Shown here in pieces: positions 1-7,782 of a stretch of 43,215 nucleotides of DNA (position 1 is the stretch's first letter; each line of letters opens with the position of its first letter). The translations under genes were made by a program, and so were the position numbers. Origin of the DNA: Acidimicrobiia bacterium. GTDB lineage: Bacteria; Actinomycetota; Acidimicrobiia; Acidimicrobiales; AC-14. The stretch spans positions 1 through 43,215 of the forward strand of contig JAHFUP010000038.1 of assembly GCA_023265025.1 (NCBI GenBank), given 5' to 3'. The notes beneath the pieces are model-generated. The model did not search any database and was not told the origin of the DNA. It saw only the letters and a list, made by a program, of their open reading frames with translations.

Positions 1-1405
1 CCTTCTCGGCGAAGTGCATGGCGCTCGCCGCCGCGTAGGCCTGGAAGTAGGTGCGGGCCCGGTTGCGCTCGATGGCGTTGGACCACTTCGGGATCTTCCA
101 CTCGAAGCTGACCTCGGGCTTGAGGGCGGTCTTCGGGAGGTTGATGACGACGCTCTTGCCGGTGGCCTTGACCCAGCCGCCGGCGTCGACGAGGCCCGAG
201 AGGGCGGTCGACCACAGGCGGGCGATGGGGCCGCCACCGGTGTCGAGGGCGAGGTGGTCCTTGCCGTCGAACCAGCGGGGCGACATGACCCAGCTGTACT
301 TGCCGTCGAAGTCACGCTTCTGGGGCTGGGGCACGGTGTGCTGGTTCCACGGGTGCCGGCGGTCCACCGGGTTCCCCAGCGGGTCGCGCTCCACGAACAT
401 GGGCTGGTCGGCCCAGTCGTCGTAGAACGAGCTGCCGAGCAGGATGCGGATGCCGAGGTTGATGTCGACCAGGTCGTTGCTGACCAGCTTGCCGTCGACG
501 ACGACGCCGGGCGTGACGAACATGGCCCGGCCCCACTCGGTCATGTCGCGGTACTTGAAGTTGCAGACGTCGGGGTCCTGGAAGGCGCCCCAGCAGTTGA
601 GCAGGATCCGCCGGCGGCCGACCTCTTCGTAGCCGGGCATGGCCTCGTAGATGAAGTCGAACAGGTCGTCGTGCAGCGGGACGACCTTCTTCATGAACTC
701 GCAGTAGCGCATGAGGCGGGTGATGTAGTCGGTGAACAGCTGGATGGTGGCCGTGGTGCCGACGCCGCCCGGGTACAGGGTGGAGGGGTGCACGTGGCGA
801 CCCTCCATCAGGCAGAACATCTCCCGGGTGTACCGGGAGACCATCAGCGCCTCGCGGTAGAACTCGCCCGAGAACGGGTTGAGCGACCGCATGATGTCGC
901 CGATGGTGCGGTAGCCGTGGCTCTCGGCGTTGGGCGCCTCGGTGGCGTTGGCCAGCTCCAAGACGCCGGGGTTCGTCTCCGCGATCATCTTCTCGCAGTA
1001 GTCCACCCCGACCAGGTTCTCCTGGAAGATGTTGTGGTCGAACATGTACTCGGCGGCCTCGCCGAGGTTGACGATCCACTCCCCCAGGTGGGGCGGGCGG
1101 ACGTCGTAGGCCATGTTCTGGCAGTAGACCGAGCAGGTGGCGTGGTTGTCACCGCAGATGCCGCAGATGCGGCTGGTGATGAAGTGCGCGTCCCGAGGGT
1201 CCTTGCCCTTCATGAAGATGCTGTATCCGCGGAAAATCGACGAGGTCGAGTGACAGTCGACGACCCGGCCCGTGCCGAAGTCGATCTTCGTGTAGATCCC
1301 GAGGCTCCCGACAATGCGGGTGATCGGGTCCCACGCCATTTCGACCAGTTCGCTGTCCCGGCTGGATTTCGTCGTACCAGCCCGCTTCGGAATCGTTGTT
1401 GCCAT
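1..1405 (-). CDS. hhyL: Group 1h [NiFe]-hydrogenase large subunit (3' end outside window)
   Basis: Catalytic subunit that oxidises H2 at a Ni-Fe centre. ATG at 1405, preceded by AAGGGGG about 10 nt upstream; 468 codons are visible and the reading frame leaves the window at the left edge. The N-terminal nickel-binding motif is intact (RICGIC, Cys81 and Cys84, followed by GDNHATC). The C-terminal DPCxxC motif would lie outside the window. Family logic: group 1h enzymes (the actinobacterial type first described in Streptomyces and Ralstonia) scavenge atmospheric H2 with high affinity and tolerate O2. The assignment to 1h rests on the small-subunit partner immediately upstream (1599-2669), which carries the group's unusual cluster ligand. 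No Tat signal is seen. Maturation genes are not in the window and are probably further left. Very confident as a hydrogenase large subunit, slightly less for the subgroup. Confidence 0.93.
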   Translation of the reverse strand, partial: MATTIPKRAGTTKSSRDSELVEMAWDPITRIVGSLGIYTKIDFGTGRVVDCHSTSSIFRGYSIFMKGKDPRDAHFITSRICGICGDNHATCSVYCQNMAYDVRPPHLGEWIVNLGEAAEYMFDHNIFQENLVGVDYCEKMIAETNPGVLELANATEAPNAESHGYRTIGDIMRSLNPFSGEFYREALMVSRYTREMFCLMEGRHVHPSTLYPGGVGTTATIQLFTDYITRLMRYCEFMKKVVPLHDDLFDFIYEAMPGYEEVGRRRILLNCWGAFQDPDVCNFKYRDMTEWGRAMFVTPGVVVDGKLVSNDLVDINLGIRILLGSSFYDDWADQPMFVERDPLGNPVDRRHPWNQHTVPQPQKRDFDGKYSWVMSPRWFDGKDHLALDTGGGPIARLWSTALSGLVDAGGWVKATGKSVVINLPKTALKPEVSFEWKIPKWSNAIERNRARTYFQAYAAASAMHFAEK

Positions 1406-1528
1406 ACGGAGAAGTCCCCCTTATTTGGAGTGGTGAGAGTTCAGTGGAGAAGGGTGAATCCGGCGGCCGCTGGCGCCGCCTAAGGCGGCCCCGATCCGGC
1501 TGGCGGCTAGAAAGAACGGCGAGCGAAA

Positions 1529-1590
1529 GCCGGCTCCGCCGGCCGAGCGAGCACCATCAAGCTCGCTCGGAAAGCTCTGCTTTCCGAGCG
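1529..1590 (-). repeat. Cluster of three hairpins between hhyS and hhyL
   Basis: The 193-base gap between hhyS and hhyL contains no gene but holds three inverted repeats. They are 1529-1543 (GCCGGC, 3-nt loop), 1544-1569 (CGAGCGAGC, 8-nt loop, perfect) and 1564-1590 (CGCTCGGAAAGC, 12 bp perfect, loop TCT). The last two overlap in 1564-1569, so they are mutually exclusive in RNA. A fourth short stem lies at 1475-1489 (GCCGCC-TAA-GGCGGC). Inference: mRNA processing, stabilisation or partial termination that sets the ratio of the two subunits. There is no T-tract for the minus strand, so a simple intrinsic terminator is unlikely. Confidence 0.7.
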
Positions 1591-1598
1591 AAACCCGC

Positions 1599-2669
1599 CT
1601 AGCGCCACTCGCTGCGGTAGCCGGTGAGGAGCTTCTGGCTCTTCTTTCGCCACTGCGGCTCCTGGTCGACCGTCTTCGCCGTGATGCTCCGGAGGCCGCG
1701 GATCACGACGCCGTAGGCGCCGCTGGCCGCAGTGGAGACCTTGCCGCCCGGAGGCTCGTCCATGAAGGGCATGAACTTGTCCGGGAAGCCGGGCATCGTG
1801 CAGCCGATGCAGATGCCGCCCACGTTGGGACAGCCGCCGACGCCGTTCATCCACCCCCGCTTGGGGACATTGCATTTGACCACCGGACCCCAGCAGCCCA
1901 ACTTGACGATGCACTTGGGCGAGCCGTACTCGGTGGCGAAGTCACCCTGCTCGTAGTAGCCGGCCCGGTCACAGCCCTCGTGGACGGTGTTGCCGAAGAG
2001 CCACTGGGGTCGGAGGGCGTCGTCGAGCGGGATCATCGGCGCCTGGCCGGTGGCCATGTAGAGCAGGTACAGCAGCGTCTCGGACATGTTGTCCGGGTGG
2101 GCCGGGCAGCCGGGGATGCAGACGATCGGGATCCCGGCCTTGGACTTCCAGCCCCAACCCAGGTAGTCGGGCACACCCATGGCGCCGGTCGGGTTGCCGG
2201 CCATGGCGTGGATGCCGCCGTAGGTCGCGCAGGTGCCCACGGCGACGACCGCGGTCGCCTTGGGGGTGAGACGGTCGAGCCACTCGCTGGTGGTCATCGG
2301 CTGGTCGGTGTCGGGGTTGTTCCCGAACCCGCACCAGTAGCCCTCGGCCTTGATGGCCTCGTTGGGGATGGAGCCCTCGACGACCAGCACGAAGGGCTCG
2401 AGCTCGCCGCGCTCGGCCTTGAAGAACCACTCGATGAAGTCGTCGGCGCCGCCGACCGGACCGCACTCGTAGTCGATTAGGGGCCAGTGCACGGCGATCT
2501 TGGGCAACCCCGGCAGCGCCTGCAGGGCGATCTCCTCGATACTCGGCTGGGTGGCAGCGGTAAGGGCGACGGAGTCGCCGTCACAGCTGAGACCGGCGTT
2601 GATCCAGAGGATGTGGATCACCGTCTCGGCCGGAGGAGCGGCCTTGCTTGCGGCCTTGGTTGCGGGCAT
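1599..2669 (-). CDS. hhyS: Group 1h [NiFe]-hydrogenase small (Fe-S) subunit
   Basis: Electron-transfer subunit carrying three Fe-S clusters from the Ni-Fe site to the respiratory chain. 356 aa; ATG at 2669 with a GGGGGG purine run 9 nt upstream. The N-terminus has no Tat signal. The proximal-cluster motif, normally CxxC, reads here C29-D-G-D32, so the second Cys is Asp. This is the feature reported for the actinobacterial-type (1h) enzyme of Ralstonia, whose proximal cluster has three Cys and one Asp ligand. The remaining ligands are present: GTCATYGG, PGCPAHP, then His and Cys residues of the distal and medial clusters in the last third (VHEGCDRAG, KLGCWGP, GGCPNVGGICIGC). It is followed by hhyL after a hairpin-rich gap. 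Confidence 0.95.
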   Translation of the reverse strand: MPATKAASKAAPPAETVIHILWINAGLSCDGDSVALTAATQPSIEEIALQALPGLPKIAVHWPLIDYECGPVGGADDFIEWFFKAERGELEPFVLVVEGSIPNEAIKAEGYWCGFGNNPDTDQPMTTSEWLDRLTPKATAVVAVGTCATYGGIHAMAGNPTGAMGVPDYLGWGWKSKAGIPIVCIPGCPAHPDNMSETLLYLLYMATGQAPMIPLDDALRPQWLFGNTVHEGCDRAGYYEQGDFATEYGSPKCIVKLGCWGPVVKCNVPKRGWMNGVGGCPNVGGICIGCTMPGFPDKFMPFMDEPPGGKVSTAASGAYGVVIRGLRSITAKTVDQEPQWRKKSQKLLTGYRSEWR

Positions 2670-3020
2670 CTATTCAAACCCCCCTGTTCTCGGAGCGCGT
2701 TGAAGAAAGCTGATGAGAAGCATGGAACGCCGCCGGGGAGGGTGCCCCGGTCGCCGTCAGAACTACACCCCCGGCAAGGCCGTGTAAAGAAGTGTCTTTG
2801 GACTAGGTGGTCGGTTCACTAGGTGTTCAAAACCTGTTCCGAACGTTGTGTACTTCGCCGTTCCGGACGAAACCTGTTGCGGCGCCGGCGGAACGCGGCG
2901 GAGACTGTGGGTGGGCCCGATGGCGGAAAGGTCCCAGCGGGACGACCCGGCGGGCACGCCGCTGCACCCTTCCTTTGGACACATTGCGCGCCCGCCGGGT
3001 TTCTCGCGCCGCATACTCGA
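2670..3020. promoter_or_regulatory. hhyS upstream region with tandem short repeats and a candidate promoter
   Basis: No gene is supported in these 351 bases between gcvPB and hhyS. On the minus strand a weak sigma70-like pair is visible: TTTACA at 2788-2783 and TAGTTC at 2765-2760, 17 bp apart. Upstream of it lie three pairs of direct repeats: ACTAGGTG at 2802-2809 and 2818-2825, GTTCCGrACG at 2836-2845 and 2860-2869, and AAACCTGTT at 2830-2838 and 2870-2878. 2836-2844 is also a GTTC-c-GAAC palindrome. This is what an operator region for the hydrogenase could look like, but I cannot name a regulator. Confidence 0.4.
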
Positions 3021-4532
3021 TCAGGCGTCGGACCGGGCGTCCCAGGTGGGTACGAGTCGACGGGCGGCACGGGCTTCGTCGACCCTGCCGACCGGCGACG
3101 TCCGCGGCGCCGCGTGGCCCTCCTCAGCAGTATCGCCGGCTATTTCTCGAAGGGCCTGGGCCAGCGCAGCAAGCGTCTGCGGGCTCTCCGTCTCGGTGGG
3201 CTCGATCATGAGCGCCTCTTCGACGATGAGGGGAAAATACGTCGTCGGCGCGTGAAAGCCCTCTTCGAGCATCCGCTTGGCCACGTCGAGCGCCCGCAGG
3301 CCGCCGGCCCGCTTGAGATTGGTGGCCGACGCCACGAACTCGTGCATGCACGGCCGGTCGTAGGGAATGTCGTAGGTGCCCCGCAGCTGGTGGCGCAGCC
3401 AGTTGGCATTGAGCACCGCCGCATCCGAGACACGCCGGAGCCCGTCACCGCCGTTGGCCAGGATGTAGGACCAGGCTCGGGCGAGGGCCAAGGCGTTGCC
3501 GTGCCAGGAGTGGATCCGCCCGATCGAGCGCTCCGGCTCGACCCACGCGTAGGTGCCGTCGCCCGCCGCTTCCGGGCGGGGCCCAGGGAGGTACGAACTG
3601 AGGCGTTCTGTCACGGCCACCGGGCCGGCGCCGGGCCCACCGCCGCCGTGGGGGACGGCGAAGGTCTTGTGCAGGTTCATGTGGACGATGTCGAAGCCCA
3701 TGTCGCCGGGGCGGGTGACGCCCAGGATGGCGTTGAGGTTGGCGCCGTCGTAATAGAGAAGTCCACCGACGCCGTGCACGGCGCCGGCGATGGCGACGAT
3801 GTCCTCCTCGAACAGCCCGAGGGTGTTCGGGTTGGTGAGCATGATGCCGGCGACGTCGTCGTCGAGCCGGGCCGCCAGCGCGTCGAGGTCGACGCAGCCG
3901 CGATCGTCCGACGGCACCTGCGTCACTTCGTAGCCGCCGAGGGTCACCGACGCCGGGTTGGTGCCGTGGGCCGAGTCCGGGATGAGCACCCGGCGCCGGC
4001 GCCGGTCCTCGCCGGCAGCCCCGTGGAATGCCCGCATGAGGAGCAGGCCGGTCAGCTCGCCGGCCGCGCCGGCCGGCGGTTGGAGGGTGGCGGCGGCCAT
4101 GCCGGTGATGCGGCACAGGGCCGACTCCAGGTCGGTGAGCAGCGCCATCCAGCCCTGGGTGAGCGAGGCCGGCGCCGCCGGGTGGACGTCGGCCAGGCCG
4201 GCGCGGGCCACCGCGTCGTCGCAGAGCTTGGGGTTGTACTTCATGGTGCACGAGCCGAGCGGGTAGGCCCCCAGGTCCACCGAGAACTGGCGGTGGCTCA
4301 GGCGGGTCATGTGGGCCACCAGGTCGCGCTCGGAGATCTCGGCGATCGGCGCCGGCGCCTCCCGCAGGTGGGCCGCCGGCACGAGCTCCTCGGCGGCCCA
4401 CTCGGGCACGCCGGTCGTGCGGAAGTTGGACGCCACCCGGCCGGGCGAGGACAGCTCGAACAGCGTGGGCTCGGGGTCACGCCCCATGAGAGGGGCGCTG
4501 GTGGCTTTCCCCCCGGGGCCGGCCGCGGTCAC
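3021..4532 (-). CDS. gcvPB: Glycine dehydrogenase (decarboxylating) subunit 2
   Basis: PLP-binding half of the two-subunit P-protein of the glycine cleavage system. It decarboxylates glycine and passes the aminomethyl group to the lipoyl arm of GcvH. 503 aa. The GTG start at 4532 overlaps the gcvPA stop (GTGA), so translation is probably coupled. The PLP-lysine motif is visible as HMNLHKTF, followed by the glycine-rich HGGGGPGAGP; YPLGSCTMKYNP near the N-terminus is also typical. The C-terminus carries about 30 extra residues rich in Ala and Arg that are not typical of the family. Third gene of gcvT-gcvPA-gcvPB. Confidence 0.96.
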   Translation of the reverse strand: MTAAGPGGKATSAPLMGRDPEPTLFELSSPGRVASNFRTTGVPEWAAEELVPAAHLREAPAPIAEISERDLVAHMTRLSHRQFSVDLGAYPLGSCTMKYNPKLCDDAVARAGLADVHPAAPASLTQGWMALLTDLESALCRITGMAAATLQPPAGAAGELTGLLLMRAFHGAAGEDRRRRRVLIPDSAHGTNPASVTLGGYEVTQVPSDDRGCVDLDALAARLDDDVAGIMLTNPNTLGLFEEDIVAIAGAVHGVGGLLYYDGANLNAILGVTRPGDMGFDIVHMNLHKTFAVPHGGGGPGAGPVAVTERLSSYLPGPRPEAAGDGTYAWVEPERSIGRIHSWHGNALALARAWSYILANGGDGLRRVSDAAVLNANWLRHQLRGTYDIPYDRPCMHEFVASATNLKRAGGLRALDVAKRMLEEGFHAPTTYFPLIVEEALMIEPTETESPQTLAALAQALREIAGDTAEEGHAAPRTSPVGRVDEARAARRLVPTWDARSDA

Positions 4533-5851
4533 CGGACCACCTTCTCCAGGGCGCCGGCGAAGGCGTCGATCTCGGCCTTGGTGCGCTTCTCGGTGACGGC
4601 GACGAGGAGGCCGGCGTCGTACTCCTCGCCGAGGGCGACGCCGGCGAGGAAGCCCTCCTCGGCCATGCGGGCGACGACCACGTCTGCCGGCACCGGCGTG
4701 CGCACCGCGAACTCCCGCAGCACCGGGGCGCCGGCGAGCGGCTCCACGCCGTCGATGGCCAGCAGCGCCTCTCGGCAGTAGCGGGTGCCACGCGCGCAGC
4801 GCAGCGCCAGCTCGCGGAGGCCCGACGTGCCGAGCCAGGAGAGGTGCACCAGGAACGCCACCGCCATGAGCGTCTGGTTGGTGCACACGTTCGACGACGC
4901 CTTCTCCCGGCGGATGTCCTGCTCCCGGGTGCGCAGGGTGGTGACGTAGGCCCGCCGGCCCTCGGTGTCGACGGTCTCCCCCACCAGCCGGCCGGGCAGG
5001 CGGCGGACGTGCTCCCGCCGGCAGGCGAAGAGGCCGAGGTAGGGGCCGCCCAGTGAGAGGGACGCGCCGAAGGGCTGGCCCTCCCCCACCACCACGTCGG
5101 CCCCGAGCGACCCGGGCGACTTCAGCAGGCCGGCCGACACCGGGTCGGTGGCGACGACGAGCAGGGCGCCGAGCCGGCGGGCGAGCTCGCCGGCCGCGCC
5201 CACATCCTCGAGACAGCCGAGGTGGTTGGGGCTCTGGACGACGATCGCACCGGGCGCGCCGTCCACGGGCCAGTTCGTGAGCCCGTCGTCCAGGGCGACG
5301 TCGACGAGCTGGTGCCCGGTGCCGACCGCCATCGTGGCCAGCACCTGTCGCCAGTGCGGGTGGAGGCCCCGGGACACCCAGACCTCCTGGCGACCGGTGG
5401 CGGCGACGGCCAGGTTGACGGCCTCCACCGTCGCCGACGCACCGTCGTAGAGCGACGCGTTGGCCACGTCGGTGCCGAACAGGCGGCACACCAATGTCTG
5501 GTACTCGAAGAGGGCTTGGAGCACGCCCTGGGCCACCTCGGGCTGGTACGGCGTGTAGGCGGTCACGAACTCCGAGCGGTAGGCCAGGCGACCGACCACG
5601 GAGGGGATGTCGTGGTCGTAGGCGCCGGCGCCGGCGAAGCACACCAGGCTCCGACCGACCGGACGGTTGGCGGCCGCGTAGTCGTCGAAGCGGCCGGCCA
5701 CGTCGGCCTCGGCCAGCCCCGGCTCGAGGTCGAGCCCGCCGGCGAGGCGGAGGGCGGCGGGGACGGCGTCGAACAGCTCGTCGAGTGATGACAGGCCCAT
5801 GGAGGCCAGCATGTCGGCGATCTCGGCGTCGGTGTGGGGAACGAAGTGCAC
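4529..5851 (-). CDS. gcvPA: Glycine dehydrogenase (decarboxylating) subunit 1
   Basis: The other half of the split P-protein; forms the heterotetramer with GcvPB. 440 aa, the usual length. GTG start at 5851, five bases after the gcvT stop. The N-terminus (FVPHTDAEIADML) and the segments TPYQPEVAQG, LYDGASATVEA and EGQPFG are those of the family. It overlaps gcvPB by four bases. A split P-protein differs from the fused GcvP (gcvB) of mycobacteria, although the surrounding gcvH-garA-ftsR block is shared with them. Confidence 0.96.
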   Translation of the reverse strand: MHFVPHTDAEIADMLASMGLSSLDELFDAVPAALRLAGGLDLEPGLAEADVAGRFDDYAAANRPVGRSLVCFAGAGAYDHDIPSVVGRLAYRSEFVTAYTPYQPEVAQGVLQALFEYQTLVCRLFGTDVANASLYDGASATVEAVNLAVAATGRQEVWVSRGLHPHWRQVLATMAVGTGHQLVDVALDDGLTNWPVDGAPGAIVVQSPNHLGCLEDVGAAGELARRLGALLVVATDPVSAGLLKSPGSLGADVVVGEGQPFGASLSLGGPYLGLFACRREHVRRLPGRLVGETVDTEGRRAYVTTLRTREQDIRREKASSNVCTNQTLMAVAFLVHLSWLGTSGLRELALRCARGTRYCREALLAIDGVEPLAGAPVLREFAVRTPVPADVVVARMAEEGFLAGVALGEEYDAGLLVAVTEKRTKAEIDAFAGALEKVVR

Positions 5852-5856
5852 GGCGT

Positions 5857-6909
5857 TCAGTGCCGGCGGGACACGAACGGCGGGTAGACGACCCGGGCGG
5901 GCATCCGCTGGCCGCGGGCGTCGACCGAGACCGACGCCCCCGCCTTCAGGGGCGGCGGGAGGAAGGCGAGGGCGATGCCGCGGCCGAGGGTCGGCGAGAA
6001 GTTGCCGCTGGTGACATCGCCCACCGCGGCGCCGTCGAGCATGACCTTGTACCCCGCACGGGGCGGTTGGCGGCCGTCGACCTCCAAGCCCCGGAGGACG
6101 CGCTCGATCCCCCGCTTGCGCTCGGCCTCCAGCGCCTCACGGCCCCTGAAGGCGCCCTTGGTCCACGAGACCACCCAGTCCAGCCCGGCCTGGGCCGGCG
6201 TGATCCCGGGGCCGAGCTCGTGGCCGTGGAGGGGCAGGCCGGCCTCCAGGCGCAGCGTGTCGCGGGCACCGAGGCCGGCGGGCAGGATGCCGGCGTCGAG
6301 GAGGGCCTCCCAGAGGTCGGGGGCGGCGCCGGCGGCGATGGCGATCTCGACCCCGTCCTCGCCGGTGTAGCCGGTACCGGCGACGACGCAGGTCGTCCCC
6401 CGCCAACCCACGGTGGCCACGTGGAAGCGGCCGACCGCCGCCGCCTCCGGCATGACGTCGGCGAGCCACCGCCGGGACTCCGGCCCCTGGACGGCGACGA
6501 TCGCCCTCGACCCGGTGATGTCGTCACCGCCGATCGCCTCCCGGACCCGCTCGGTGTTGGCCGCGTTCGGCATGACGTGGAACTCGTCGCGGCCCACCCA
6601 CCACACGATGATGTCGTCGAGGACCGAGCCCTTCTCGTCGAGCAGGTGGGTGTACTGGGCCCGCCCGGGGCCGATCTTGCCCATGTCGTTGGTGAGGGTG
6701 CGCTGGATGGCGTCGTAGGCGCCGGCGCCGTGGAGGCGGACGGTGCCGAGGTGGCTGACGTCGAAGGCCACCGCGCCCGTCCGGCACGTCCGGTGCTCGG
6801 CGAGCGTCCCCGTCGGGTACGACAGCGGCATCACCCAACCCGAGAACGGGATCATCTTGGCGCCGAGGGCCCGGTGCGCGGCATCGAGGGGCGAGTGGCG
6901 CTCGGACAT
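5857..6909 (-). CDS. gcvT: Aminomethyltransferase (glycine cleavage T-protein)
   Basis: Transfers the methylene group from the aminomethyl-lipoyl arm of GcvH to tetrahydrofolate and releases ammonia. 350 aa, slightly shorter than the usual 360-370. The N-terminus has the family signature PFSGWVMPLSYP, and FDVSHLG replaces the more common FDVSHMG. TNDMGKIGPGRAQYT and the C-terminal GDVTSGNFSP are further family motifs. ATG at 6909 lies 8 nt after TAGCCT (6923-6918), so a separate leaderless transcript from here is likely. This fits the hairpin that ends the hisN block just upstream. First gene of gcvT-gcvPA-gcvPB. Confidence 0.96.
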   Translation of the reverse strand: MSERHSPLDAAHRALGAKMIPFSGWVMPLSYPTGTLAEHRTCRTGAVAFDVSHLGTVRLHGAGAYDAIQRTLTNDMGKIGPGRAQYTHLLDEKGSVLDDIIVWWVGRDEFHVMPNAANTERVREAIGGDDITGSRAIVAVQGPESRRWLADVMPEAAAVGRFHVATVGWRGTTCVVAGTGYTGEDGVEIAIAAGAAPDLWEALLDAGILPAGLGARDTLRLEAGLPLHGHELGPGITPAQAGLDWVVSWTKGAFRGREALEAERKRGIERVLRGLEVDGRQPPRAGYKVMLDGAAVGDVTSGNFSPTLGRGIALAFLPPPLKAGASVSVDARGQRMPARVVYPPFVSRRH

Positions 6910-6917
6910 GGCTCCCG

Positions 6918-6923
6918 AGGCTA
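6918..6923 (-). promoter_or_regulatory. -10 box (TAGCCT) of a leaderless gcvT promoter
   Basis: TAGCCT read on the minus strand fits TAnnnT and lies 8 nt before the gcvT ATG. No ribosome binding site lies between. Same geometry as at 9355, 11760, 14912, 14956 and 25564. Confidence 0.55.
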
Positions 6924-6953
6924 CCGGCGCCCCGCCGCTACCGGCACGATCTC

Positions 6954-7003
6954 GTTCCGCGTCCCTGAGAGCGTCAAAAACATACAGTTCAGGGACACAG
7001 AAC
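6954..7003 (-). terminator. Long hairpin downstream of hisN
   Basis: Arms 6954-6968 (GTTCCGCGTCCCTGA) and 6989-7003 (TCAGGGACACAGAAC), loop 20 nt. 13 of 15 positions are Watson-Crick. The two exceptions are C-A in plus-strand RNA but U-G wobbles in minus-strand RNA, so the full 15-bp stem forms only in the transcript that reads out of hisN. It starts 11 bases after the hisN stop. The loop contains TTTTTG on the minus strand. Likely ends or processes the hisN transcript before gcvT. Confidence 0.65.
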
Positions 7004-7014
7004 GGCGACGCGTG

Positions 7015-7782
7015 CTACCGAGTGAGCGCGGCCAGCACCTCGTCGTGGAGGAGGCCGTTGGTGGACACCGCGCTGCCGCCGTCGGGCCGGGCGACGCCCG
7101 ACAGGTCGGTGAAGCGCCCGCCGGCCTCCTCGACGATGACCTGGACGGCGGCGACGTCCCAGACCGACACCTCGGGCTCGACGGCGACGTCGACCGCCCC
7201 TTCGGCGACGAGCACGTGCGACCAGAAGTCGCCCAGGCCCCGCGTGCGCCAACAGCGGCGGGCCAGGGCCATGAAGTGCTCCCCCAGCCCGAAGGGCTCC
7301 CAGCCCTGCACGCTGTCGTAGCTGAGCAGGGCGTCGGCCACGTCGGCCACCGCGGAGACATGGATGAGCCCGTCAGCGGTGCACGCGCCCTGGCCGCGCG
7401 CCGCCCACCAGCGCCGGCCCAGGGCCGGCGCCGACACCACTCCCACGGTCACCTCGTCGTCGTGGCGGAGGGCGATGCAGGTCGCCCACACCGGGATGCC
7501 CCGGACGTAGTTCTTGGTGCCGTCGATCGGGTCGAGGATCCAGTGCCACCCCGACCCGCCGGGCTGGGCCCCGAACTCCTCGCCCACGACGCCGTGCTCC
7601 GGCCGGGCCCCGGCGATCGCGGCCCGCAGGGCCTGTTCGACGGCCCGGTCGGCGTCGGTGACCGGGGTCAGGTCGGGCTTGGTGGACACGACGAGGTCGG
7701 ACCGCCGGAAGCGGGCCAGGGTCAGGACGTCGGCCATGTCGGCCAACTCGAGGGCGAGGTCGAGGTCGGAGATGGGGCTCAG
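7015..7782 (-). CDS. hisN: Histidinol-phosphatase / inositol-monophosphatase family
   Basis: Mg-dependent phosphatase of the IMPase superfamily, most likely the actinobacterial HisN that dephosphorylates histidinol phosphate in histidine synthesis. Motifs: VGEEFG, WILDPIDGTKNYVRG (metal site), and WDVAAVQ near the end. About 255 aa. The N-terminus LDLALELADMADVLTLARFR is the expected beginning of the family. No ATG, GTG or TTG precedes it; the only candidate in register is CTG at 7782-7780, which overlaps the upstream stop as CTGA. Fallbacks are TTG at 7746 or ATG at 7737, both of which remove part of the first helix. An inositol-1-phosphatase role cannot be excluded. Confidence 0.88.
   Translation of the reverse strand: MSPISDLDLALELADMADVLTLARFRRSDLVVSTKPDLTPVTDADRAVEQALRAAIAGARPEHGVVGEEFGAQPGGSGWHWILDPIDGTKNYVRGIPVWATCIALRHDDEVTVGVVSAPALGRRWWAARGQGACTADGLIHVSAVADVADALLSYDSVQGWEPFGLGEHFMALARRCWRTRGLGDFWSHVLVAEGAVDVAVEPEVSVWDVAAVQVIVEEAGGRFTDLSGVARPDGGSAVSTNGLLHDEVLAALTR

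Noticed and set aside
2848-3255. Plus-strand gene in the hhyS upstream region
   Set aside because: The frame crosses the end of gcvPB, has no family-like motif and no ribosome binding site; the region looks regulatory.
2823-4781. Long plus-strand reading frame opposite gcvPB
   Set aside because: Antisense shadow of a GC-rich gene; the minus-strand product matches a known family over its full length.
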